Part shown: in pieces, positions 1 to 6,243 of the stretch
Numbering within the stretch: position 1 is the first letter of the stretch
How the letters are laid out: each line of letters starts with the position of its first letter
Source of the DNA: an uncultured Lachnospiraceae bacterium
Lineage (GTDB): Bacteria; Bacillota; Clostridia; Lachnospirales; Lachnospiraceae
Direction of reading: 5' to 3'
Length of the DNA stretch: 10,753 nt
Assembly: GCA_947653315.1 (NCBI GenBank)
Contig: CANTGP010000068.1
Span: forward strand, 1-10,753
The notes under the pieces: model-generated
Told to the model about the DNA's origin: nothing
What the model saw: the letters and a program-made list of their open reading frames with translations, nothing else
Database searches by the model: none
Position numbers and translations under genes: made by a program

Positions 1-1329
1 CGTTCTGAGTTAGTGAAGCTTGACATTCTGGTGAACCGGGAGGAAGTAGACGCGACGGGCATGAACGGGTTTTACGAAATCCAGCAGCTTGCATTTGTTT
101 CGTGGCTGGTATCGGGGGACGTCTTCGTGCTGCTGAAACACGTGGAAACGGACAGGGACCACCCGTATTCCCTGCGCCTGCACGTAATCGAGGCGGACAG
201 GTGTTCAACGCCGCGGCAGGATGCGACATTCCTTTACGGGATGACGGAGGGGAAGGCCGGGAACGGGAACCGGATTTATGACGGGGTGGAAGTGGACGGG
301 AACGGGAAGGTGGTCGCGTACCATATCAGGAACACTTACCCATACCAGGCAACCGCGGAGGAAACACAGTGGAAGCGGGTGGAAGCATACGGGAAAAATA
401 CGGGGCTACCGAACGTGGTCCACATCATGAATTCGGAAAGGCCGGAACAGTACCGGGGGGTTTCCTACCTGGCACAGATCATCGAGCCGCTGCTCCAGTC
501 AAGGCGGTACACGGAGGCGGAAATCGTTTCCGCCATCGTACAGAGCTTTTTCGCGGCGTTCGTGAAAACGACGGGTGACACGTCCGGAATGCCGTGGAAC
601 AGCACGGAACCGGAAGACGGGGAACCGCAGGAAAGGTATGACCCGAATGAATACGACATGGCGGCAGGGCAGATAAACGTAATGAATCCGGGCGAGGACG
701 TTGTTTTCGCAAAGCCGGAACACCCGTCATCCGGGTTTGAAACGTTCATGAAGGCGATGTGCACGCAGATGGGGGCGGCGCTGGAAATACCGAGGGACCT
801 GCTGATGAAGGAATTCAATTCCAGTTATTCCGCAAGCCGGGGTGCACTGCTGGAGGCATGGAAATCATTCCGGATGTACCGGGGATGGTTTACCAGCGAT
901 TTCTGCAGGCCGGTATATGAGGTATGGCTGTCGGAGGCAGTGGCGGCGGGCAGGGTAAACGCCCCCGGTTTTTTCGGGGACAGGAGGACAAGGGAAGCGT
1001 GGCTGGGCGCCGAATGGGTGGGACCGTCACAGGGGCAGCTTGACCCGGTAAAGGAAATCACGGCGGAAATCATGGCAGTGGCGGAAGGGTTTTCCACCCA
1101 TGAGGACAGCACGGTGCGCCTGAACGGCGGGGACTGGAACACGAACATGAACAAACTTTCCGGGGAAAACGAAAAGAAAAGGCAGGTTTCCGGGGAAAGG
1201 GCGTGGGACGCCGCGGGCCGGGGAGGGACAGGCCGGGACGGGGTTTTACAGGAAATGGTCATGGGTGCGGTAAGGGATGCCGTTTTGGAAATGTTAAAGG
1301 AGGAAAGGGAACTTGGGAAGGAAAAATGA
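1..1329 (+). CDS. Phage portal protein, lambda gpB family (5' truncated)
   Basis: The portal forms the dodecameric ring at the capsid vertex through which DNA is packaged and ejected, and it nucleates head assembly. The frame is open from base 1 (442 visible codons). The GTG at 13 has no ribosome binding site and is probably internal, so the true start lies upstream. Lambda gpB is about 530 residues, which suggests that roughly 90 N-terminal residues are missing. Family hallmarks, counted from the GTG, are GVEVDGNGKVVAYHI at 91-105, a FNSSYSASRGALLEAWKSF block at 268-286, FCRPVYEVWL at 297-306, and a C-terminal GPSQGQLDP segment followed by a G-D-W motif. The last 50 or so residues are charged and variable. 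The gene overlaps the protease gene by 17 nt, as expected for a coupled head operon. Confidence 0.93.
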   Translation, partial: RSELVKLDILVNREEVDATGMNGFYEIQQLAFVSWLVSGDVFVLLKHVETDRDHPYSLRLHVIEADRCSTPRQDATFLYGMTEGKAGNGNRIYDGVEVDGNGKVVAYHIRNTYPYQATAEETQWKRVEAYGKNTGLPNVVHIMNSERPEQYRGVSYLAQIIEPLLQSRRYTEAEIVSAIVQSFFAAFVKTTGDTSGMPWNSTEPEDGEPQERYDPNEYDMAAGQINVMNPGEDVVFAKPEHPSSGFETFMKAMCTQMGAALEIPRDLLMKEFNSSYSASRGALLEAWKSFRMYRGWFTSDFCRPVYEVWLSEAVAAGRVNAPGFFGDRRTREAWLGAEWVGPSQGQLDPVKEITAEIMAVAEGFSTHEDSTVRLNGGDWNTNMNKLSGENEKKRQVSGERAWDAAGRGGTGRDGVLQEMVMGAVRDAVLEMLKEERELGKEK

Positions 1330-2560
1330 AAGGTACCGGATACTGAACGGCACGGGTGCGGCAGCCATCGGGGCCGCGGGGATGAAACCCTACAATTTCC
1401 GTGAAACGGGTGCGAACACGGCGGAAGTGGAAATGTACGGACAGGTCGTGGAAAACCGTCCCGTGGACTGGTGGACCGGTGAGCCGACAAAAGGGCTGTA
1501 CATCGTGCTGGCGGAATTTTTGGAGGAACTGGATTCATACAGGGAAAAGGACGAAATCACATTCCGCATTAATTCCGTGGGCGGGGACCTTTTCGCGGGG
1601 ATAGCCATATGCAACAGGATATCGGAACTGGCAGGCAACACCGTTACGGTCGTGGACGGGCTGGCGGCAAGCGCGGCATCCATCATTCTCCAGGGCGGGA
1701 AGACGAGAAAGGTGTTTGCGGGAAGCCAGGTAATGGTGCACGGCGCTTCCGTTTTCATGTACGGTTCCTATAACCGGCAGGATTTGGAGAAGGTGGCAAA
1801 CCGGATTGAAGGGGGGAACAGGTCGGCACTGGAGACTTTTGCGGCAAGGACGGGAAAGGACAGGGATTTCATAAAGGCGCTGATGGACCGTGAGGAGTGG
1901 ATGACCGGGAAGGAAGCCGTGGAGAACGGGTTCGTGGACGAACTCGTGGAGGCGGACGGGCACGTGAAACTTTCCATGTCGGCGGACGGTAAGGGGCTGC
2001 TGGCAAACGGGATATGGATGCCGGCGGAAGGGTTCCGCAACATGCCGAAGGGGATTCCGGTGGAAGCGGTTGCAACCGTTCCCGTGCAGGGGACGGCGGT
2101 AATAGAAGGAACAGGAAAAAAACAGGAGGGAACAGGAGGAAAGACGATGGATTTGGAGGAACTGAAACGGAAATACCCGGAACTGGTGCAGCAGATCGAG
2201 GACGGTGAAAGGCAGCAGGCGGCCAGGAACGAGGGGGACGTGCGTGCGGAAGCGGTAAGGAAGGAACGGGAGCGCCTGAAGGAAATCGGGGAAATCGAGA
2301 ACCAGATTGCCGACAAGGGGCTGGTGGATGATGCAAAATTCGGGGAAAACCCGATGACGGCGCAGGAACTTGCGTTTGCGGCAATGAAGCGGCAGCAGGA
2401 AACGGGCAGGAACTTCCTGGAATGGATGGCAAACGATGCGGCGGATTCCGGGACGGGGGAAGTGAAACCGGTACCAAACGCCGGGACAAAAACGCCGGAG
2501 GAGCAGGACTTGGAGGACATAAACAACGGGGCAAGCCTGATTGCCGCGGGATGGAAATAA
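1313..2560 (+). CDS. Head maturation protease, ClpP fold, with C-terminal scaffold (lambda gpC/Nu3 type)
   Basis: This serine protease (S14/S49-like, ClpP fold) acts inside the prohead and processes scaffold and other head proteins. It has 415 residues. The ClpP core spans about residues 35-220. The likely catalytic triad is Ser120 (in GLAASAAS), His143 (in MVHGAS) and Asp192 (in ALMDREEW). The order and spacing match ClpP, and the VDELVEA end of the core is also typical. After a Gly/Thr/Lys-rich linker at about 265-278 comes a charged helical scaffold domain (279-415). The TTG start at 1313 was chosen because AAGGAGG lies at 1297-1303, nine bases upstream. An in-frame ATG at 1382 (residue 24) matches where many homologues begin but has no good ribosome binding site. 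The start overlaps the portal gene. Confidence 0.93.
   Translation: MGRKNERYRILNGTGAAAIGAAGMKPYNFRETGANTAEVEMYGQVVENRPVDWWTGEPTKGLYIVLAEFLEELDSYREKDEITFRINSVGGDLFAGIAICNRISELAGNTVTVVDGLAASAASIILQGGKTRKVFAGSQVMVHGASVFMYGSYNRQDLEKVANRIEGGNRSALETFAARTGKDRDFIKALMDREEWMTGKEAVENGFVDELVEADGHVKLSMSADGKGLLANGIWMPAEGFRNMPKGIPVEAVATVPVQGTAVIEGTGKKQEGTGGKTMDLEELKRKYPELVQQIEDGERQQAARNEGDVRAEAVRKERERLKEIGEIENQIADKGLVDDAKFGENPMTAQELAFAAMKRQQETGRNFLEWMANDAADSGTGEVKPVPNAGTKTPEEQDLEDINNGASLIAAGWK
2110..2140 (+). repeat. Three 10-bp tandem units carrying doubled Shine-Dalgarno motifs
   Basis: Three near-identical units follow one another: aacaggaaaa at 2110-2119, aacaggaggg at 2121-2130 and aacaggagga at 2131-2140, with one extra a at 2120. 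They encode the Gly/Thr/Lys/Gln linker between the protease and scaffold domains. The second and third units each carry GGAGG, which places two ribosome binding sites in tandem before the internal ATG at 2147. The linker may be both the interdomain cleavage zone and the translation start region of the nested scaffold. Confidence 0.7.
2147..2560 (+). CDS. Nested scaffold protein, in-frame internal start within protease gene (Nu3-like)
   Basis: An in-frame ATG at codon 279 of the protease gene would give a separate 137-residue protein equal to its C-terminal domain. It is rich in Glu, Lys, Arg and Gln (long charged helices at about 1-60), has a middle AQELAFAAMKRQQE helix, and ends in INNGASLIAAGWK. 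This fits a capsid scaffold that guides polymerisation of the major capsid protein and is then degraded or expelled. Lambda makes Nu3 in exactly this way from inside gene C. The local support is GGAGGA at 2135-2140, six bases before the ATG, plus a second GGAGGG ten bases further upstream. The caveat is that purine-rich codons are common in this region, so Shine-Dalgarno-like strings can arise by chance. Separate expression is inferred. Confidence 0.68.
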   Translation: MDLEELKRKYPELVQQIEDGERQQAARNEGDVRAEAVRKERERLKEIGEIENQIADKGLVDDAKFGENPMTAQELAFAAMKRQQETGRNFLEWMANDAADSGTGEVKPVPNAGTKTPEEQDLEDINNGASLIAAGWK

Positions 2561-2573
2561 GGGAGGAAAGGAC

Positions 2574-2942
2574 ATGGCGAAGGTAACGGGAAGGGAAAAC
2601 GTCGGGGAAACAAGGCCGGAAATGCTTGTAATCGGGACGAAACACCCGCTTGACGTATGCCACGTAAGGATAGCGGCAGGACAGGGGAAGCTGGTGAAGG
2701 GGACCGTATTGGGGGAAAATGACGGCGGGGAGTGCTGCATACTCGGCACGGACGGGTACACGGCGGCATACATCCTTGCGGAAGACGCGGACGGTGCGGA
2801 AGGGGAAAGCGTCGTTGCACCGGCATACAGGTGCGGCGATTTTAACAGGGGTGCACTGAAGGTAAAGGAAGGTTACGAGATGACCGCGGCGGATGTTGCG
2901 GCACTCCGCAACGGCGGGATTTACCTTGGGAATGTTATGTAA
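2574..2942 (+). CDS. Head decoration protein, lambda gpD family
   Basis: This 122-residue protein is expected to bind the outside of the expanded capsid and stabilise it against internal DNA pressure. It resembles gpD-type decoration proteins in size (lambda gpD is about 110 residues), in its position between protease/scaffold and major capsid, and in its pattern. It has an early VIGTKHPLDV segment, a central Gly-rich stretch with GTDGYTAAYILAED, the diagnostic AYRCGDFNRGAL motif at about 83-94, and a C-terminal segment in which helix residues (TAADVAALRNGGIYL) precede the end. The start is ATG 2574, which follows GGAGG at 2562-2566; the frame is open a little further upstream (TTG 2541), but that would run back into the protease gene. 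It lies 13 nt after the protease stop. Decoration proteins are made at near-capsid levels, which fits the strong site. Confidence 0.9.
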   Translation: MAKVTGRENVGETRPEMLVIGTKHPLDVCHVRIAAGQGKLVKGTVLGENDGGECCILGTDGYTAAYILAEDADGAEGESVVAPAYRCGDFNRGALKVKEGYEMTAADVAALRNGGIYLGNVM

Positions 2943-2969
2943 AGTGATATAAAGGAGGAAGGAACGGAA

Positions 2970-4040
2970 ATGGCGATTGACATTTACAGGACACACACGA
3001 TGGTGGCGGCGATGCAGCTCATGCCGCCCCGCCCGACGTTTTTGCGGGACCGGTATTTCAGGACGTCGGACAGGGACATATTTGCGTCGAAAGACGTGCT
3101 TGTGGAATACATGGACGAAAAGCAGAGGAAAATGGCACCAGCGGTAATTCCGTTAAAGGGAGGCATTCCGGTGCAGAGGGAAGGGTACAGGACGGACCGC
3201 ATTACACCCCCCTACATTGCGCCGGAAAGACCGTTGAGCGTGGATGAACTGGACCAAAAACAGTTCGGGGAAACCCTGTTTTCCAGGAAAAAACCGTCCG
3301 AGAGGGAAGCCGCAATCCTTGCGGGGGACCTGCGTGACCTGAACGAACTGATTGACGCGAGGGAGGAATGGATGGCATCCAAGACCCTGTTTGAAAACGG
3401 GTACAAAATGAAACAGTATGCGGACAAATACGGGGAAGGTGAGTACGAGGAATTCGAAATCCGTTTTTATGACGGGGAACGGAACCCGGCGGTATACATC
3501 CCGGCAAAACCGTGGGACACGGAGGGCAGCGGGTTCCTTGATGACGTGTTTGCAATGGCACAGTTGCTTAAGAAGCGGGGACTCCGCGCGGCGGACCTGC
3601 TTATGGGGGCGGAAACCGCGGCGGTGCTCCTGAAAAACGAATTCCTGCTGAAACTTTTGGACAACCGGTCGCTCCAGCTTGCCCACGTGGACCCGAAGGA
3701 CATGCCGAACGGCGCGACGTCACTGGGCAGGGTAAACGTAATGGGAATATGGATTGAATTCATTTTCTACCTGGAGGAAATCGTGGACGAGGACGGGGAA
3801 AGCAGGCCGCTGGTACCGGAAGGGGAAGTGTGCCTGACGGCCCCGGAAATGGGAAGGACTCTGTACGGTGCAATTACGCAGTTGGAAAAGGACGAACATT
3901 TCCATACGTACATGGCAAAAAGGGTGCCGCAGGTGACTTCGGACATACACGGGAGCACAAGGACACTGACACAGAAGTCCAGGCCGCTGACCGTACCGAA
4001 TTACAAAAACTCGGCAATCAAGGCAAAAGTACTGTTTTAA
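2970..4040 (+). CDS. Major capsid protein, lambda gpE family
   Basis: This is the main shell subunit, with the HK97 fold. It has 356 residues (lambda gpE is 341). Family features include an N-terminal PRPTFLRDRYF segment at about 20-30, then the IPLKGGIPVQREGYRT and TPPYIAPERPL blocks at about 61-90. A helical QFGETLF...PSEREAAILAGDLRDL region follows with REEWMASKTLFENG (E-loop and spine helix area). The C-terminal end is TRTLTQKSRPLTVPNY. No protease cleavage site is obvious, and gpE-type capsids are not extensively cleaved. The start is ATG 2970 with AAGGAGG at 2951-2957; the 27-nt gap before it is the largest within the head module. By hand count, 11 of 21 Gly codons are GGG and 18 of 22 Pro codons are CCG. 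Confidence 0.95.
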   Translation: MAIDIYRTHTMVAAMQLMPPRPTFLRDRYFRTSDRDIFASKDVLVEYMDEKQRKMAPAVIPLKGGIPVQREGYRTDRITPPYIAPERPLSVDELDQKQFGETLFSRKKPSEREAAILAGDLRDLNELIDAREEWMASKTLFENGYKMKQYADKYGEGEYEEFEIRFYDGERNPAVYIPAKPWDTEGSGFLDDVFAMAQLLKKRGLRAADLLMGAETAAVLLKNEFLLKLLDNRSLQLAHVDPKDMPNGATSLGRVNVMGIWIEFIFYLEEIVDEDGESRPLVPEGEVCLTAPEMGRTLYGAITQLEKDEHFHTYMAKRVPQVTSDIHGSTRTLTQKSRPLTVPNYKNSAIKAKVLF

Positions 4041-4051
4041 GGAGGGAAAAC

Positions 4052-4393
4052 ATGAGGATAAGGATGGTGTGCGGTACCTACGGGTACCGTAACGGTGACG
4101 GGACAATGGAAACAAAGGATGCCCGTTCGGGTCCGTTTGACGTGGACGAAGGGGAGGGGAACCGGCTGGTAACCATGGGGTATGCCGTGCAGACCGGTTC
4201 CGTTCCGGACCGGAGGCAGCAGGAAGAAGCGGAAAGCCATGGGGACACGGGGGATACCGTGGACCGGGACATGGAAAGTTTGGCGGATTTAAGCAAGAAA
4301 GAACTGGAATGCATGGCGAGGGATATGGGACTTTCCGCCAACGGGACAAAGGAGCAGCTTGCGGAACGGATTGCGGAGGCGTGCGGGGAGTGA
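4052..4393 (+). CDS. Small head protein with C-terminal SAP domain, in the lambda FI position
   Basis: This is a 113-residue protein. The N-terminal 46 residues form a small conserved phage module: MRIRMVCGTYGYRNG, then a GPFDVDEGEGNRLVTMGYAV stretch that resembles domains in phage proteins of unknown function. A polar linker (47-72) leads to a SAP/HeH-like helix-extension-helix at 76-110, with the pattern L-x-x-L-x-x-x-E-L and a G-T-K-x-x-L-x-x-R-I second helix. SAP and HeH domains usually bind DNA, so a role in DNA packaging or capsid-end handling is plausible. It lies between the major capsid and FII-type genes, which is where lambda has the packaging protein FI. No direct homology to FI can be claimed. 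The start is ATG 4052 with GGAGGG at 4041-4046. The last base of its final codon and its stop overlap the next gene. Confidence 0.8.
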   Translation: MRIRMVCGTYGYRNGDGTMETKDARSGPFDVDEGEGNRLVTMGYAVQTGSVPDRRQQEEAESHGDTGDTVDRDMESLADLSKKELECMARDMGLSANGTKEQLAERIAEACGE

Positions 4394-4737
4394 GAAGGAA
4401 GCACAGAACCCGGACGGGATTTAAGGGCATGGTGGGCAGGGACATAAAAAACGTGTTCCTGAACCCGCTGGAATTCGGTGAAAAACATGACATTGCCGGT
4501 GTGGAAATGACCGTACTGGTCGATGAAAACGAACTGGTGCAGCGGGAGAAGAAGTATAAGAACATGGCGGAAGGAATCCACCGGAAACAGCTCCTTGTTT
4601 ATGTCAGTGCCGCCGAATTCGGGGCACCGCCGCTGGTCGGCGGGATGCTGGAACTGGACGGGGAATATTATGAAATAACCGACGTGGCGGATGAGGATGG
4701 CATTTATTCCATAAGTTTGGGGGAAAATGAACAATGA
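4390..4737 (+). CDS. Head-tail joining protein, lambda gpFII-like
   Basis: This 115-residue protein is expected to sit on the portal side of the connector and provide the platform to which the tail attaches. The recognisable pattern is an early VFLNPLEFGEKHDIAG segment at about 22-37, then MTVLVDENE, and a C-terminal half built of beta strands, including LLVYVSAAEF and GMLELDGEYYEITDVADEDGIYSISL. Such FII-type proteins carry a NP-x-EF(G/A) start and an oxidised-looking Tyr-rich strand at the end. The start is GTG 4390, which overlaps the preceding TGA as GTGA and has GGAGG at 4375-4379, ten bases upstream. The frame is open further upstream inside the previous gene, but no better start is seen there. 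Confidence 0.8.
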   Translation: MRRKHRTRTGFKGMVGRDIKNVFLNPLEFGEKHDIAGVEMTVLVDENELVQREKKYKNMAEGIHRKQLLVYVSAAEFGAPPLVGGMLELDGEYYEITDVADEDGIYSISLGENEQ

Positions 4738-5405
4738 TCGTGTATATCCCGCAGGATGTTTATGACAGACTGTATACAAGGCTGAAGGACATGCCGGAGA
4801 AAATACCGGACGTGCTGAAGGAAACCGTGAATGGTACGGCAAAAACGGCAAAGGAAAAAATGCTGGGCGAGATGCAGAAAAAGTATGCCGTAAAAAAGGA
4901 CGGTTTTAACCGGGCGGTAAGGGTCGAAGGGGCAACCGCAAAAAAACTCCAGGCAACCATTTATTCGGAAGGCAGGCCGATTCCGTTATATAAATTTTCG
5001 GTAAGGAAGAACCGTGGGGCAAAAGCGGCAAAAGCAAAGGTACTGACGTCCAGCATGATGAAGGAATTAACACTGAAGGGCGGCGACACAAATGGAAAAG
5101 ACCTTAAGGCCTTTGTCCAAAAGATGAAAAACGGACATTGGGGGGTTTTCCAAAGACCGGGAAATGATGAAAGAAGCAGGATGCGGGAGCGGCTTAACCG
5201 GGAAAGGGAAAAAAACAGTAATGGAGATGTGGCAAAAAGGCTGGAAAACCGGTTGAGAAAAAGATACATCAGGCAGCTTTACAGCCTGTCGGCACCGCAG
5301 ATGGCGGAAAGCAAAAACGTGTATCCGGTGGTAAAGGACACCATAATGGAGGAACTGCGTTCCAGGATGGAAAAACACATTGCATCAATCATGGAGGGCT
5401 TGTAA
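4734..5405 (+). CDS. Tail completion / minor tail protein, gpZ-like
   Basis: This is a 223-residue basic protein of the gpZ-like or HK97-gp10-like tail completion group, which links the tail tube end to the head. An N-terminal helix region (1-50) is followed by the typical run YKFSVRKNRGAKAAKAKVLTSS at about 86-107, with its Lys/Arg-Gly-Ala-Lys-Ala-Ala-Lys-Ala core, then a FVQKMKNGHWGVFQR segment (127-141) and QLYSLSAPQM (181-190), which match the family's conserved GH-x-GVF and LY-x-x-S-x-PQM motifs. Between the last two lies a charged stretch of about 35 residues that looks like an insertion. The start overlaps the preceding stop as ATGA. The ribosome binding site is weak, so translation is probably coupled to the gene before it. 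Confidence 0.82.
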   Translation: MIVYIPQDVYDRLYTRLKDMPEKIPDVLKETVNGTAKTAKEKMLGEMQKKYAVKKDGFNRAVRVEGATAKKLQATIYSEGRPIPLYKFSVRKNRGAKAAKAKVLTSSMMKELTLKGGDTNGKDLKAFVQKMKNGHWGVFQRPGNDERSRMRERLNREREKNSNGDVAKRLENRLRKRYIRQLYSLSAPQMAESKNVYPVVKDTIMEELRSRMEKHIASIMEGL

Positions 5406-5935
5406 TGGTACCGGTAATGCTTACGGAGGATTTGGCGGAAGAACTGGAACGCGTGCTGGGGCATCTGACCCTGCCGTCCCCGCCAGTGGGGGACGGCAAA
5501 ATAAAGGTTTTCCGGTTCGGGATTCCGATTGAGAAGACGGCGGTTCCGGCCACGGCGGGAAAGCCGGGTGCACCGGACGCGAAAGTGAACGTGAACGCGA
5601 AAGAGGAAAGGATGAAAAAATTCCCCTACGTGCTTGTAAGACCGCTGGAGGGAAACATCACGGGGGAAAAAACAGATCCGCAGAAAGTGAGCATGTACCT
5701 GCTGGTGGGGGTGTATGACGGTGACATGGACAACAGGGGGAAACGGCATGTGTTGAATGTAATCAATGACATATGCGAACGTTTCCTGAAAGACCCGGTG
5801 CTGGCAGGGAAATATTATGCGGATTCGGAAATGCAATGGGTAATGGATGATGACGAGGAATACCCGTACCACTACGGGGCGTTATGGATGACGTTTAACA
5901 TTCCGGTATTCAGGAGGGAGGACAGGTACGCATGA
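5405..5935 (+). CDS. Tail terminator-like protein
   Basis: This is a 176-residue protein. Its position directly before the sheath module, its size and its sequence (KKFPYVLVRPLEG at 71-83, a VYDGDMDNRGKRHVLNVINDI region at 103-123, then a WVMDDDEEYPYHYGALWMTFNIPVFRR tail) fit the tail terminator or tail completion proteins of contractile-tail phages, which cap the tube and set where sheath polymerisation stops. Residues 42-69 form an Ala/Pro/Lys-rich low-complexity linker. The start ATG overlaps the stop of the preceding gene by one base (TAATG), with GGAGG at 5393-5397. This assignment rests on context and general pattern rather than on a diagnostic motif. Confidence 0.65.
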   Translation: MVPVMLTEDLAEELERVLGHLTLPSPPVGDGKIKVFRFGIPIEKTAVPATAGKPGAPDAKVNVNAKEERMKKFPYVLVRPLEGNITGEKTDPQKVSMYLLVGVYDGDMDNRGKRHVLNVINDICERFLKDPVLAGKYYADSEMQWVMDDDEEYPYHYGALWMTFNIPVFRREDRYA

Positions 5936-6231
5936 GCATGGCAAAAAAGGAAACGGCAGGGCAGCAGGAACAGGGCGGCAGGGCAGCAGGAAAAAGCGCA
6001 GCCGGGAAGAAGGGGACGGTAATGTACATCGGCCCGACGATTAAAAACGTGGTAATAACGGGAACGCTGTATAATAACGGGCTGCCGGAACCGCTGGTGA
6101 GGGAGATGGAAAAACAGCCTGCGGTTGGCAGCCTGGTCGTGCCGGTCGGGGAACTTGCGGCGGCACAGAAGGAGCTTGCGACACCGGGGAGCGCACTGGC
6201 AACCATTTACAGGCAGGTAACAACGGGATAA
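5932..6231 (+). CDS. Small conserved protein before sheath, function unknown
   Basis: This is a 99-residue protein. A basic, Ala/Gly/Gln/Lys-rich and probably disordered N-terminus (1-28) leads to a compact domain starting at VMYIGPTIKNVVITGTLYNNG and ending near residue 99, with VGSLVVPVGELAAAQKEL in the second half. Short proteins with this GPTIKNVV...NNGLP pattern are a regular neighbour of sheath genes in Bacillota myophages, but I do not know a demonstrated function. A role in the tail or neck is inferred from position only. The ATG at 5932 overlaps the previous TGA (ATGA), with GGAGG at 5917-5921. The next ATG, at 5938, would need a less good spacing. Confidence 0.72.
   Translation: MSMAKKETAGQQEQGGRAAGKSAAGKKGTVMYIGPTIKNVVITGTLYNNGLPEPLVREMEKQPAVGSLVVPVGELAAAQKELATPGSALATIYRQVTTG
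5954..5992 (+). repeat. 22-bp tandem near-duplication, 17 bp identical
   Basis: The 17-mer cggcagggcagcaggaa occurs at 5954-5970 and again at 5976-5992, a period of 22 bases. Since 22 is not a multiple of three, the two copies are read in different frames: the first gives Ala-Gly-Gln-Gln-Glu, the second Gly-Arg-Ala-Ala-Gly. The repeat lies inside the disordered N-terminus of the small gene before the sheath, where a frame change would be tolerated. Confidence 0.8.
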
Positions 6232-6243
6232 GGAGGAACGGAC

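Noticed and set aside
369..578. Short + strand open frames such as 369-578, 1401-1604, 2014-2208, 3418-3633, 6476-6661 and 6797-7042
   Set aside because: They are out-of-frame shadows within well-supported genes, without ribosome binding sites or recognisable products.
2541..2573. Upstream TTG start for the decoration protein
   Set aside because: It would add 11 residues overlapping the protease end, whereas ATG 2574 has GGAGG at the right distance and gives the usual protein length.
1535..2773. 412-codon open frame on the - strand, with others at 1768-2826 and 1869-2996
   Set aside because: They lie antisense to well-supported protease, decoration and scaffold genes, overlap each other in different phases, and have low-complexity Pro/Ser/Arg/His-rich products. 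They are explained by the codon bias of the + strand.
4309..4389. Upstream start for the FII-type gene
   Set aside because: It would overlap the SAP-domain gene by about 85 bases and add a Gly/Cys-rich segment foreign to the family; GTG 4390 has a good site and a GTGA overlap.
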